Shown: positions 49,170-57,799, counted from the stretch's first letter. The stretch is 64,000 nucleotides of DNA from SW-9-67-25 sp964471665 (GCA_964471665.1 CAYYHG010000001.1:1-64000); one strand, 5' to 3'. Made by a program: numbers and translations. Notes: a model not told the origin generated them from the letters alone.

Positions 49170-49253
49170 TTATACTGTCGGCTATAAGCCCGTGAGCAGT
49201 ATCGGTACCCCGGGGTACCGAATATCTTCACGAAGTTATAGCCGACAGTATTA
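49170..49253. mobile_element. Miniature inverted-repeat element, family A, copy 5 (TSD TTA)
   Basis: A 78-bp element (49173-49250) nearly identical to copy 1: ends TACTGTCGGCTATAA / TTATAGCCGACAGTA, core with compensating changes (GTACCCCGGGGTAC against CACCCCGGGGTG). The flanking duplication is TTA on both sides, not TGA, and is not part of a gene. It sits between two minus-strand genes. Confidence 0.82.
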
Positions 49254-49275
49254 ACCGCCCTGCGTCTGTGCAGCG

Positions 49276-49830
49276 TCACTCGACCAGCCCTTCGACGTAG
49301 TCAGGGACACGTCTGCGGACGAGCGCGTACAGCGCGCCCACGGCGACGAGCGCGACGGTCAGCCAGCGCACTGTCCCGGAGTACGTGACGACCACCGGCA
49401 CTGCCAGGACCGCCGCGAGCAGGAAATCGTGTGGCGAGCCGTCGTAGGGGACGACGTACTGTGCGGGCAGCCAGCGGCCCGCAGCGTGGCAGTACACCCC
49501 GTTGCGGTTCTGCCGTTCCCAGGGTCGCAGTTCCCGTCCACCACCGAGGACGTCGCTGCCGGCGTGGACGGCAGCCGCGAGCGCGCCGACTGCTACAGCG
49601 ACGACGAGCGGTCGAGGACGGGCGAGCGCGACCAGCCCGGCCAGAACCGCCGGCACGAACCCGAAGACGGGCGCGTGGAGCGTCTGGCGGTGCTGGCCGA
49701 GAAACACGTCGAAGTCCGGCGCGAGGCCGCCGAGGACGCCACCGACCGCCGCGGCGGTCCCCAGAGTCGGGTCGACCGTCGTGACGGCCGCGGCGATGAC
49801 AAGCCCGGCCAGGACGTGCGTCGGCGCCAT
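49276..49830 (-). CDS. YdjM/DUF457-like integral membrane metal-dependent hydrolase
   Basis: 184 residues, ATG 49830 overlapping the upstream stop. MAPTHVLAGLVIAAAVTTVD opens with the conserved T-H. LGGLAPDFDVFLGQHRQTLH and AVHAGSDVLGGG hold the Asp and His positions of the DUF457 (LexA-binding, inner-membrane hydrolase-like) family. There are about five hydrophobic helices. By family it might hydrolyse a lipid or nucleotide. It follows the CDP-alcohol transferase gene with a 1-bp overlap. Confidence 0.8.
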   Translation of the reverse strand: MAPTHVLAGLVIAAAVTTVDPTLGTAAAVGGVLGGLAPDFDVFLGQHRQTLHAPVFGFVPAVLAGLVALARPRPLVVAVAVGALAAAVHAGSDVLGGGRELRPWERQNRNGVYCHAAGRWLPAQYVVPYDGSPHDFLLAAVLAVPVVVTYSGTVRWLTVALVAVGALYALVRRRVPDYVEGLVE

Positions 49831-50591
49831 CACGCTGTCTCCCCCGGTCGGTGGTACCCGGCCACAACCAGATAGTCTCGGACGAACAGCGACACCGAGG
49901 GAGCGAGGACGACAGCCGCCACGACGGCGAGCGGTCCGGTGGGGACGACGGGCACCAGCGCGACAGTCAGGAAGGCCATCTGCAGTCCGGCCAGGTTCCG
50001 GCGGAGCGCGCTCGGCGACAGTTCACAGACCGGGCGGTCGCGCCACACCCGGTAGCTCCGGCCGAGTTTGAACAGGTACTGGACGGTCGGCAAGAGGAGA
50101 TACCAGACCGGGAGGCGTCCCCAGGCGACGGCGACGGCCGGCGCGACCGTGAACCCCAGGGTGTCGACGGCCATGTCCAGTTGCTCGCCGAGGGTGGATT
50201 CGGTGCCGGTGCGGCGCGCGAGGCGGCCGTCGACCTGGTCCAGTGTGGCAGCGACACCGTAACACAGCGCCGGCACCCACGCGATTGCGGCCGTCGGCGA
50301 CACTGCGACGAACCCACCCACGGCGGCGAGGAGCCACCCGCGGACCATCGTCACGGCGTTGGCAGGACGGATCGCCGACGACACCGACGGACCGTCCCGC
50401 CGCGAGTAAAAAAACCACGTCACCCAGCCCACCAGCGGACACGCGAGAGCCGTCCAGACGAGCACAGTCCGGGTGTCGAGTGCAGACACCAGAACAGCGG
50501 CGCCGACCGCGAGGACGGCCACGCTCCCGCCGCCGACGAACAGCCAGCGGCGCCGCCAGCCCCGGGAGGCGACGTGGTCGATCACGCTCAT
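49830..50591 (-). CDS. CDP-alcohol phosphatidyltransferase family protein
   Basis: 253 residues with about seven hydrophobic segments. The motif is ATLDQVDGRLARRTGTESTL-GEQLDMAVD, matching D-x2-DG-x2-AR-x-TG...G-x3-D-x3-D of the family (the second D pair complete). It would join a CDP-activated lipid to an alcohol in the membrane. It overlaps the Gfo/Idh/MocA-aldo/keto reductase gene upstream by 4 bp, suggesting the alcohol may be produced or modified by these neighbours. Confidence 0.85.
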   Translation of the reverse strand: MSVIDHVASRGWRRRWLFVGGGSVAVLAVGAAVLVSALDTRTVLVWTALACPLVGWVTWFFYSRRDGPSVSSAIRPANAVTMVRGWLLAAVGGFVAVSPTAAIAWVPALCYGVAATLDQVDGRLARRTGTESTLGEQLDMAVDTLGFTVAPAVAVAWGRLPVWYLLLPTVQYLFKLGRSYRVWRDRPVCELSPSALRRNLAGLQMAFLTVALVPVVPTGPLAVVAAVVLAPSVSLFVRDYLVVAGYHRPGETA

Positions 50592-52591
50592 CGTTCGAAC
50601 TCCGGGTCCTCGAGCGTGGCGATCCGCTCCCGGTCGCCCTCGTCGAGTCGCACGCTCGCAGCACGCAGGTTCTGGACCACGTGCCGGTCGGTGTTGCTGG
50701 ACGGAATCGGGACGACGCCCGTGCTCGCGTTCCAGGCCAGCACGACCCCGGCCGGGGAGAGGTCTCGTTCGCTCGCAATCTCGGCCAGGAGCGGTTCGTC
50801 GAGCAACCCCGGCGCCGAGAGCGGCGAGTGTGCGATCACCCTGATACCGCGCTCGCGACAGAACTCGACCAGCTCCCGCCGGGGTTGGTACGGGTGGCGT
50901 TCGATCTGGACGACCGCCGGCGGAACGCGGCCCGCCGCCACGACTCGCTGGAGCTGGTCCCGCGAGACGTTACACAGCCCGATCGTCCGCGCCAGACCCC
51001 GGTCGTGGACGGCCTCCAGGTTGGCCCACGCCTCGGTCAGCCCGACGTCCGCCGTCGCGCGCTCGCCGGTTTCGTCCTCGGGAAACGTCAGCGCCTCCTG
51101 CTGGGCGACGGGCTTTTCGGCGAGTCGGCGCAGGGGGCCCTGGTATGCCCAGGCCTCGGGCCAGTGCAGCGTGTAGCAGTCGAAGGCCTCGATCCCGAGT
51201 TCCTCGAGGCTACCCACACACGCCTCGGCGACGTGTGCGTGGTTCGTGTTCCAGGCTTTCCCGAGGACGAAGACGGACTCCCTGTCCGGTGCGCCGGGCG
51301 CGGCGAGCACCTCGCCGACGCGGTGTTCGTTCCCGTACAGTTCTGCCGAGTCGAGCAGCCTGTAGCCCGCGTCGAGCGCCGTCGCGATCGAGTCGATCCG
51401 GTCGACGTACTCGCCGTCGCGGTAGCGCGAACACCCGAACCCGATGGGAGGCAGACGGATCGACCGCTCTCCGGACCGGCGGGACGTGCTGTCGTCGCCA
51501 GTGTCCGTCAGCCGGCCGCGGCGGGTCGCGGCGGGACGGACGACCGGTTCCGGGACGGGATCGGCCGTCGCGCCACGGCGAGGAACGTCGACGGGGCCAC
51601 CGTCGGTCGCTGCCCGTTCGATCGCGTTACAGACCGCGACCACGTGTGCGCCCCGCCGGGCACTCGCACGCGGCGTGCACCCGCTGGCGACGGCCGCGGC
51701 GAGTGCCGTGACGCCGTCGAGGTGCGTTCGCTCGCAGACTGGAGAGCGGGGCGGGACCGCCGTGTACGTCCGGCCGCTGCGCCCGAACGTGACGTCGCCC
51801 GGGTCCGGAGCCATCGCGCCAGCGTTCCGGACGCGCACCGAGCCGCCGTCGCCGTGGAGTTCGAGGCCGTAGAACTCCCGGCTCCGGTGGGGTGCGTAGA
51901 AACTCGCCGTCAGCCGCACGACCGGCCCCGCGGCGAACGCGAGCGTGGCCTCGGCGTGGGTCGGTTCGGCCGGCTCCCCGGCGTCGTGGGCCGGCCAGAT
52001 GTCCAGCGTGTCGGCGACCCGGACGCGTTCGACGGGACCGAACCACGCGACGAGAAGCGCCAGCGGGTAGACCGCGCCGTCGTACAGCGGGCCGACTTCG
52101 AGAAAGGAACCGGGATCGTCGTGCCACTCGGTGACGCGGCCGACGTGTGCGTGGGCGTAGCCCAGACGGACGGTCCCGGTCCGGCCGTCGGCGACGGCGC
52201 GGCCGGCGCGACGCTGGGGATCACACCGCGGCGTGATGGGGGCACAGGCGAGACCGCGGTCGCGCCGCTCGGCGAGCGCCAGGATGTCGGCGGCTGTGTC
52301 GCCGTCGAGCGCGAGCGGTTTCTCGGTGTAGACGTGCCGGCCGGCCTCGAGACACTGCCGGGTGACCGGCGCGTGTGCGGCGTGGCTGGTCAGGTTCACC
52401 ACGAGGTCCGCGTCCAGAGTTGCCAGGGCCGTCCCGAGATCGGTGAACGCCGCCGCGTCGTGGCGGGCAGCCAGCCGCTGGGCCCGGCCGCTGTCGAGGT
52501 CGCAGACGCCGGCGAGCGCGAGCGGGGAGTCCGGGAGACTGGCCGCGTACGCGCCTGCGACCGACCCGGCACCGACGAATACGCAGTCCAC
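50588..52591 (-). CDS. Fusion of Gfo/Idh/MocA oxidoreductase and aldo/keto reductase
   Basis: 667 residues from GTG 52591; there is no earlier in-frame start of quality. Residues about 1-320 are a Gfo/Idh/MocA dehydrogenase: VDCVFVGAGSVAGAYAASLP (NAD-binding), EKPLALDGDTAADIL with the catalytic Lys, and a substrate domain. A basic, Arg/Thr-rich linker of about 40 residues follows. Residues about 385-660 are an aldo/keto reductase with the Asp-Tyr-Lys-His tetrad in LLDSAELYGNEHR, FVLGKAWNTNH and CYTLHWPEAWAY, and the cofactor-site segment GVVPIPSSNTDRHVVQN. Both halves use nicotinamide cofactors, so successive steps on one sugar-like compound are plausible. Confidence 0.83.
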   Translation of the reverse strand: MDCVFVGAGSVAGAYAASLPDSPLALAGVCDLDSGRAQRLAARHDAAAFTDLGTALATLDADLVVNLTSHAAHAPVTRQCLEAGRHVYTEKPLALDGDTAADILALAERRDRGLACAPITPRCDPQRRAGRAVADGRTGTVRLGYAHAHVGRVTEWHDDPGSFLEVGPLYDGAVYPLALLVAWFGPVERVRVADTLDIWPAHDAGEPAEPTHAEATLAFAAGPVVRLTASFYAPHRSREFYGLELHGDGGSVRVRNAGAMAPDPGDVTFGRSGRTYTAVPPRSPVCERTHLDGVTALAAAVASGCTPRASARRGAHVVAVCNAIERAATDGGPVDVPRRGATADPVPEPVVRPAATRRGRLTDTGDDSTSRRSGERSIRLPPIGFGCSRYRDGEYVDRIDSIATALDAGYRLLDSAELYGNEHRVGEVLAAPGAPDRESVFVLGKAWNTNHAHVAEACVGSLEELGIEAFDCYTLHWPEAWAYQGPLRRLAEKPVAQQEALTFPEDETGERATADVGLTEAWANLEAVHDRGLARTIGLCNVSRDQLQRVVAAGRVPPAVVQIERHPYQPRRELVEFCRERGIRVIAHSPLSAPGLLDEPLLAEIASERDLSPAGVVLAWNASTGVVPIPSSNTDRHVVQNLRAASVRLDEGDRERIATLEDPEFER

Positions 52592-52685
52592 ACTCGCATA
52601 CGGGCCTGATTTCTGATAAACCCACGCATCAGAACGGCACGCAGTCCGTCCGTCGGTATAAGTACCCGAGGCCCTACCGTTCGGT

Positions 52686-53729
52686 GTGCTCCGGACAGCA
52701 ATTGTCGGTCTCGGGACGGTCGCAGCGTGGCACCGGAGAGGTCTCGAGCGGACGCCCGGGACGGAACTGGTCGCCGTGGCCGACACGGACCGACAGCGCA
52801 GTGACCGGACGGCCCGGGAGTGGGGCGTCGAGGGCTACTACGACGTCGAGGCGTTGCTGGAAGCGGGCGGGGTCGACTGGATCCACATCTGCACGCCGGC
52901 CGGGACCCACCGCGACCTGGCGACGCAGTGTATCGAACACGGGATCCCGGCACTCGTCGAGAAACCCTTCGTGTTGTCCCGGTCGGCGTACGACGCGGTG
53001 ATGTCGGCCGCCGACGAGGCGTCCGTCCGCGTCTCTGTCGTCCACAACCAGGTGTTCTACGGGCCGATCCAGGAGGCGTGCCGGCGGCTCGCTGACGGGG
53101 AGTTCGGGGAGCTTCACGGGGTGTCGGTCCGGTGGGCCGAGGACACAGAGCCGACCGATCCCGACCGGGGCGAGTGGGTCCTCGACCTCCCGGGCGGCGA
53201 GTTCGGCGAGGGGATCGTCCATCCGATCTACACCTGTCTGCGCGTCGCCGGGCATCCCGCAGACGAGGACGCCGTCTCGGTGAGGCGCGTCCGGACGACG
53301 TCGGACACCGAGTACGACGGCATCGCCGTCGTCTACCGGACGGCCGACGAGACGGCCTGCACGATCCAGCACCACTCGAACGTGCCGGACCAGCGCCGGA
53401 TCGACCTGATCGCCGAAGACGCACAGGTCACGGTCGACATCGCGACCCAGTCGGTCCGGACCCAGTCGAAGAGCTACGGTCCGAACGCGCCGTTTCGCCG
53501 GCCGCTGCTCCAGGCCGGCGCGAGGTCACTCGCCGACGCGGCACGGACCGCGTACAGCGCGACCCGCGAAGTGCTCGCGGGGACATCGACACACGACACC
53601 CACACGCCGGTGATCGAACGCGAGGCTCGGGCGATCCGCGACGGCGGCGAGGGTGCGACGACACGCGAGCAAGCACGGTGGACCAACTACATCTTCTCGC
53701 GGATCAACGACGACCTCGACGGGGGGTGA
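52686..53729 (+). CDS. Gfo/Idh/MocA family oxidoreductase
   Basis: 347 residues, GTG start. The N-terminal NAD(P) domain is LRTAIVGLGTVAAWHRRGLE, with DWIHICTPAGTHRDL and LVEKPFVLS (EKP catalytic Lys). The substrate domain contains VVHNQVFYGPIQEACRRLAD, GEGIVHPIYTCLRVAG and ACTIQHHSNVPDQRRIDLIA. By family it oxidises or reduces a sugar or cyclitol hydroxyl. It is divergent from the Gfo-AKR fusion across 94 bp, and leads the plus-strand set with the MDR enzyme, glycosyltransferase and methyltransferase. Confidence 0.85.
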   Translation: MLRTAIVGLGTVAAWHRRGLERTPGTELVAVADTDRQRSDRTAREWGVEGYYDVEALLEAGGVDWIHICTPAGTHRDLATQCIEHGIPALVEKPFVLSRSAYDAVMSAADEASVRVSVVHNQVFYGPIQEACRRLADGEFGELHGVSVRWAEDTEPTDPDRGEWVLDLPGGEFGEGIVHPIYTCLRVAGHPADEDAVSVRRVRTTSDTEYDGIAVVYRTADETACTIQHHSNVPDQRRIDLIAEDAQVTVDIATQSVRTQSKSYGPNAPFRRPLLQAGARSLADAARTAYSATREVLAGTSTHDTHTPVIEREARAIRDGGEGATTREQARWTNYIFSRINDDLDGG

Positions 53730-53802
53730 CGGGCCGAGTCCGGCCCGACAGGACGATTACCGCCAGCCACAGGTTTTAGCCGCTCGCTCCCGTGTGGTAC
53801 CT

Positions 53803-53898
53803 ATGGCTAAGCCGTCAGTCGTCCGGAAGAACCATCCACGAACAGCCACACTCGTAATCGACAGGCAACGACGGTCGACAGCCACACTCGCCCTGTGA
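53803..53898 (+). CDS. Possible 31-codon leader ORF
   Basis: ATG 53803 to TGA 53898 encodes a basic 31-residue peptide starting MAKPSVVRKNHPRTATLV. The AT-rich CAGGTTTTAGCC lies about 25-35 bp before the ATG, as for a leaderless transcript. Its TGA overlaps the optional GTG (53895) of the MDR gene. It contains a duplicated ACAGCCACACTCG. It may be a leader peptide, or only the 5' leader read in one frame. Confidence 0.3.
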   Translation: MAKPSVVRKNHPRTATLVIDRQRRSTATLAL

Positions 53899-53903
53899 CA
53901 CAG

Positions 53904-54899
53904 ATGCCAGCACGAACCCTGCAATTTACTGCGCCGCGGGAGGTGTCCGTCCGGAAACGCCCGGTCCCCGACCCCGACGTCGGGCAGGTGCGTGTCCGGA
54001 CTGAACGATCGGCGATCAGCCCCGGGACGGAACTGCTCGTGTACAGAGACAAGGTCCCCGCCGACCTCGAGATCGACGAGACGATCAACGCACTCGACGG
54101 AACGCTCTCCTACCCGCTGCAGTACGGCTACGCGGCGGTCGGGCGCGTGACCGCCACCGGCGCGGACGTCGACGACGACTGGGAGGGACAGCGCGTGTTC
54201 TCCTTTCATCCACACGAGAGTCACTTCCTCGCGACGCCGGCAGACCTGATCCCCGTCGACTACGGACCCCGGCGGGCCGCGTTTCTCGCCAACGCCGAGG
54301 CAGCGATCAACTTCGTCATGGACGGGCGGCCCCGCGTCGGCGAGCGGGCCGTCGTCTTCGGACAGGGGACGGTCGGACTGTTGACGACCGCGTTGCTCGC
54401 GCAGTTCCCGCTGGAGTCGCTGGTGACGGTCGATTACTACGAGCGACGGCGGGCGGTCTCGGAGGCGCTGGGCGCGGACGCGGCTGTCGGGTCAGTCGAG
54501 GCCGTCGCGGACCACCTCGAGGGCGACGGCGCCGACGTCACGTTCGAGGTCTCCGGCAATCCGGACGCCCTCGAGGACGCCATCGACGTCACGGGATACG
54601 CGGGGCAGGTCGTCGTCGGGTCGTGGTACGGGTCCAAGCCGACGACGCTCGAACTGGGCGGGGCCTACCACCGCAGCCACATCCGCGTCCGGTCCAGCCA
54701 GGTCAGCCGCGTCGACCCCGACCACGCCGGTCGCTGGGACAAGAGCCGGCGGCTGGATCTCGTGCGCCGGCGCCTGGGGAATCTCGAAACTGACCGACTC
54801 GTCACCCACGAGTTTCCGGTCGAACAGGCCGGCGAGGCCTACGGGCTCCTCGACGAGTCACCCGAAGAATCCATCTGTGTCCTCCTCACCTACGAGTGA
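53904..54899 (+). CDS. Zinc-type alcohol dehydrogenase-like (MDR) oxidoreductase
   Basis: 331 residues from ATG 53904 (GTG 53895 is an alternative). A GroES-like domain (VRVRTERSAISPGTELLVYR, LQYGYAAVGRVTATG) and a Rossmann domain (GERAVVFGQGTVGLLTTALL, DVTFEVSGNPDALEDAIDVT). The usual catalytic-zinc Cys/His of alcohol dehydrogenases are not evident: SAISPGTEL replaces the CGTD-type site. It may therefore be a zinc-independent member. Its substrate is unknown. It lies between Gfo/Idh/MocA and GT4 genes on the same strand. Confidence 0.8.
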   Translation: MPARTLQFTAPREVSVRKRPVPDPDVGQVRVRTERSAISPGTELLVYRDKVPADLEIDETINALDGTLSYPLQYGYAAVGRVTATGADVDDDWEGQRVFSFHPHESHFLATPADLIPVDYGPRRAAFLANAEAAINFVMDGRPRVGERAVVFGQGTVGLLTTALLAQFPLESLVTVDYYERRRAVSEALGADAAVGSVEAVADHLEGDGADVTFEVSGNPDALEDAIDVTGYAGQVVVGSWYGSKPTTLELGGAYHRSHIRVRSSQVSRVDPDHAGRWDKSRRLDLVRRRLGNLETDRLVTHEFPVEQAGEAYGLLDESPEESICVLLTYE

Positions 54900-54999
54900 C
54901 ACGGTCCCGTCTCGGCCGCCTGCCGGCGACACCACACTTACCTGCGACGCCACCGTAACCGGCAGTGTGTTCACAGCCACGGTGCTGGAGGAGTAGAGA

Positions 55000-56088
55000 A
55001 TGCACGTCGGTCTAACGCTGTACGGAACGCTCGACGAGCAGTCCGGCGGCTTTCGCTACGACCGCAAACTCGTCGAGGAACTCCGCAAAGCCGGCGACAC
55101 GGTCCGTGTCGTCGAGTTGCCCTGGCGGACGTACCCTCGTGGACTCCTCGAATCAGTCTCGACGTCGATCCGCGACCGGCTCGCGGTCGACGTCGACGTC
55201 ATGCTCCAGGACGAACTCGCCCACCCGTCGCTTGTGGGTGTCAACCGCGGACTCCCGTACCCGGTCGTGAGCGTCGTCCACCACCTCCGGTCCAGCGAAC
55301 CGCGCCGCCTGCGGCCGCTGTACCGGGCGGTCGAACGGCGCTACCTCGGGACTGTCGACGGCGCCGTCTGCAACAGCCACGCGACCGCCGGGGCCGTCCA
55401 GAACACCGGGGGCCCACCACCCGAGAGACTGCTCGTCGCGGGGCCGGCCGGCGACCGGTTCGATCCGGACGTCGACGGATCCGAGATCACAGACCGCGCC
55501 CACGAGGAACCACTCAAAGTTGCCTTCGTGGGAAATATTGAGCCGCGGAAGGGACTGGACACGCTCGTCGACGGACTCGCGCGCGTCGAGGAGCCCTGGG
55601 AGCTGACCGCCGCCGGGAGCCACGCCGACGAGTCGTACGTCCAGTCGGTGGAACGACGGATCGACGCGACCGACAGCGAGGCGGTTCGGTTGCCCGGGCG
55701 CCTGCCGGACCGCGAACTGGTCGCGACGTTGCGCCGGAGCCACGTGCTCGCGGTCCCCTCCCGGTACGAGGGATTCGGAATCGTCTACCTGGAGGGGATG
55801 AGCTTCGGGCTGCCGGCCATCGCCACGACCGCCGGCGGCGCCACGGAGGTGGTGACCGACGGCGAGACGGGCTACCTGGTCGACCCCGACGATCCGGCCG
55901 GCGTCGCGCGGGCGCTCTCGACGCTCGCGGGCGACCGCGACCGTCTGGCGCGCATGGGACGGGCCGCCCGGCGACGCTACGAGGCCCAGCCGGGATGGGA
56001 AGAGACCGCCGCCGATGTGGCGACGTTTCTCGCCGGCGTCGTCGAGCGGTCTGCCCAGGAAACCGAGCAGCCGCCGGGGGTGGCGTGA
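55000..56088 (+). CDS. GT4-family glycosyltransferase
   Basis: 362 residues. A Shine-Dalgarno-like GGAGGAG at 54987-54993 precedes the ATG by 6 bp. GT-B fold: an N-terminal acceptor half (VGLTLYGTLDEQSGGFRYDR) and a donor half with KVAFVGNIEPRKGLDTLVDG, SRYEGFGIVYLEGMSFGLPA and TTAGGATEVVTDGETGYLVD, carrying the E-x7-E pattern of GT4 enzymes. It transfers a sugar from a nucleotide-sugar to an unknown acceptor at the inner face of the membrane. Its stop adjoins the GTG of the next gene with no gap. Confidence 0.88.
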   Translation: MHVGLTLYGTLDEQSGGFRYDRKLVEELRKAGDTVRVVELPWRTYPRGLLESVSTSIRDRLAVDVDVMLQDELAHPSLVGVNRGLPYPVVSVVHHLRSSEPRRLRPLYRAVERRYLGTVDGAVCNSHATAGAVQNTGGPPPERLLVAGPAGDRFDPDVDGSEITDRAHEEPLKVAFVGNIEPRKGLDTLVDGLARVEEPWELTAAGSHADESYVQSVERRIDATDSEAVRLPGRLPDRELVATLRRSHVLAVPSRYEGFGIVYLEGMSFGLPAIATTAGGATEVVTDGETGYLVDPDDPAGVARALSTLAGDRDRLARMGRAARRRYEAQPGWEETAADVATFLAGVVERSAQETEQPPGVA

Positions 56089-56991
56089 GTGGGCGATTTC
56101 CACCGGTACCTGCGGGCAAAACGGACCGTCGACGACAGGAGTCTCGACAGACGTCTCGTCGACCGGCTCCGCGACGCGCTCGCGTCTCGCGGGGCCGACG
56201 GCCCGCTCCGGGTGCTCGAGGTCGGCGCCGGGATCGGGACGATGATCGAGCGGTTCCTCGAGTGGGACGTCCTCCCGGCAGGACGGATCGCGTACACGGC
56301 GGTCGACGTCGACGAGGCCACGGTGGCGGCGGTCCCCGAGCACCTGTCCTCGTGGGCGACCGACCGGGAAATCGACGCGAGCACCCAGGGGACGAGCGTC
56401 GAACTCGCCGGGCCCGACCGGACCGTCACCGTCGAGACGGTCGCGGCGGAGGCGACGTCGTTCGCGGCCCGGGCCGACCGCCAGTGGGACCTGCTCGTCG
56501 GCGCGGCGCTGCTCGACCTCGTCGCCCTGGACAGGCTCGAGACCCTCCTCTCGGCGCTGGCACCGGGTGGTTACTGGTACTTCCCGATCACCTTCGACGG
56601 CGGGACGCGCTTTCTGCCGGCCCACCCGGCCGACGACGCCGTCGAACGGCACTACCACCGCCACATGGACGAGAAACCGGGCGGTGACAGCCGCGCCGGC
56701 AGCCACGCGCTCGCGCGCCTGCTGTCGATGGACGCCGCGACGGTCGACGGCGTCGCGGGCTCGGACTGGGTCGTCCGTCCGGTCGACGGGCGCTATCCTG
56801 CCGACGAGGCCTACTTCCTGGGGCACATCCTCGAGACGGTGGCGACTGCCCTCGAAGAGATCGACCGTGGCACGGCTCTCGACGACGAGCGGCTGGGAGA
56901 CTGGCTGTCGATCCGGCGTGAACACCTCGAGACGGCCCGGCTGGTGTACCTGACCCACCAGCTCGACTTTCTCGGCCGGTACCGGGGATGA
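56089..56991 (+). CDS. SAM-dependent methyltransferase in sugar/lipid cluster
   Basis: 300 residues, GTG start immediately after the glycosyltransferase stop. RVLEVGAGIGTMIERFLEWD is motif I (E-x-GAGIG), then TAVDVDEATVAAV, QWDLLVGAALLDLVAL and LSALAPGGYWYFPITFDGGT. The C-terminal 100 residues form a helical extension (AYFLGHILETVATALEEIDR). It probably modifies the product of the glycosyltransferase or a precursor; the substrate is unknown. It is convergent with the P-loop gene, 4 bp apart. Confidence 0.82.
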   Translation: MGDFHRYLRAKRTVDDRSLDRRLVDRLRDALASRGADGPLRVLEVGAGIGTMIERFLEWDVLPAGRIAYTAVDVDEATVAAVPEHLSSWATDREIDASTQGTSVELAGPDRTVTVETVAAEATSFAARADRQWDLLVGAALLDLVALDRLETLLSALAPGGYWYFPITFDGGTRFLPAHPADDAVERHYHRHMDEKPGGDSRAGSHALARLLSMDAATVDGVAGSDWVVRPVDGRYPADEAYFLGHILETVATALEEIDRGTALDDERLGDWLSIRREHLETARLVYLTHQLDFLGRYRG

Positions 56992-56995
56992 CCGA

Positions 56996-57799
56996 TCAGG
57001 TGGACGCCACTTCCAGCACGGCCTCGAACGCGTGGTCGTAGGCCGACGCAATGGCCGCCGGGTCGTCGCGGGTCCCGCCATCCAGCGGGACCAGGTCCGC
57101 GGTGGCGACGGGATCGAGGAGGTCCTCGACCGACCCGACGCGTTCTTCCAGTTGTCCCTCGTGTGGGCTCCGCGTCGCGACTTCGCAGGCGCGGACGAAG
57201 CGCGATCCTCTGTAGACCCGGGCCCGGCACGGTTCGACGACGGCCACCGCGTCCGGCGTCAGCGACTGCAACGGCCGGGCGATGTCGCCGTACGACTCCA
57301 CGACCGCACGATCCGTGCTCGTGACGGTCTCGGCGAGCGCCCGGAGCGCCGGCAGGTGCTGTGCTTCCGTCACCCGGTTCAGTTCCGCCGTCGACGAGAC
57401 CGCGAGTGCGTCGTCGACCGGGAGAGCGCTCCGGATCGCCCCGGGGACGTCGACGGTGGCGTTGACGACGAACCGCTCGCCGACGCGGTCGAGGATGAAC
57501 TCGCGGTCGTCCTGTCCGAGCACGCCCTTCTCGGGCCCCGGCGAGGGACGCCACAGCCGGTGGACAGGGTTGATGTGCGCCGGATCGAGCGTTCCCGGGC
57601 TCGCCGTCGCCAGGCGTCGTGCGTCCCCGCCGAACAGGCTGGCCCGCTCGAGCGCCTCGCGGACGTCGTCGTGGTGGAACCAGTAGTCGTTGCCGGCCCG
57701 GGGCTTGAATCCCACCGCCCCGGAGTGGGCAACCAGACCGGTGGCGAAGGTCGTCTTGCCGGCGTCGACCGGATCCGCGCCCGCCACGAGGACGTTCAT
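56996..57799 (-). CDS. Predicted P-loop NTPase of unknown role
   Basis: 267 residues. The N-terminus MNVLVAGADPVDAGKTTFAT contains a P-loop (GADPVDAGKT) of the SIMIBI/dethiobiotin-synthetase-like style. A Walker B-like strand is not clear; DRAVVESYGDIARPL and DAVAVVEPCRARVY are candidates. The enzyme might ligate or activate a small molecule. It overlaps the next downstream gene, and its 3' end faces the methyltransferase, so it is opposite-strand but adjacent to the cluster. I do not recognise its family name. Confidence 0.65.
   Translation of the reverse strand: MNVLVAGADPVDAGKTTFATGLVAHSGAVGFKPRAGNDYWFHHDDVREALERASLFGGDARRLATASPGTLDPAHINPVHRLWRPSPGPEKGVLGQDDREFILDRVGERFVVNATVDVPGAIRSALPVDDALAVSSTAELNRVTEAQHLPALRALAETVTSTDRAVVESYGDIARPLQSLTPDAVAVVEPCRARVYRGSRFVRACEVATRSPHEGQLEERVGSVEDLLDPVATADLVPLDGGTRDDPAAIASAYDHAFEAVLEVAST

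Noticed and set aside
9910..49253. The short inverted repeats as simple transcription terminators
   Set aside because: They have defined ends, near-identical copies and exact 3-bp flanking duplications, and some lie at non-terminal sites (36570, 49170); a secondary terminator role remains possible.
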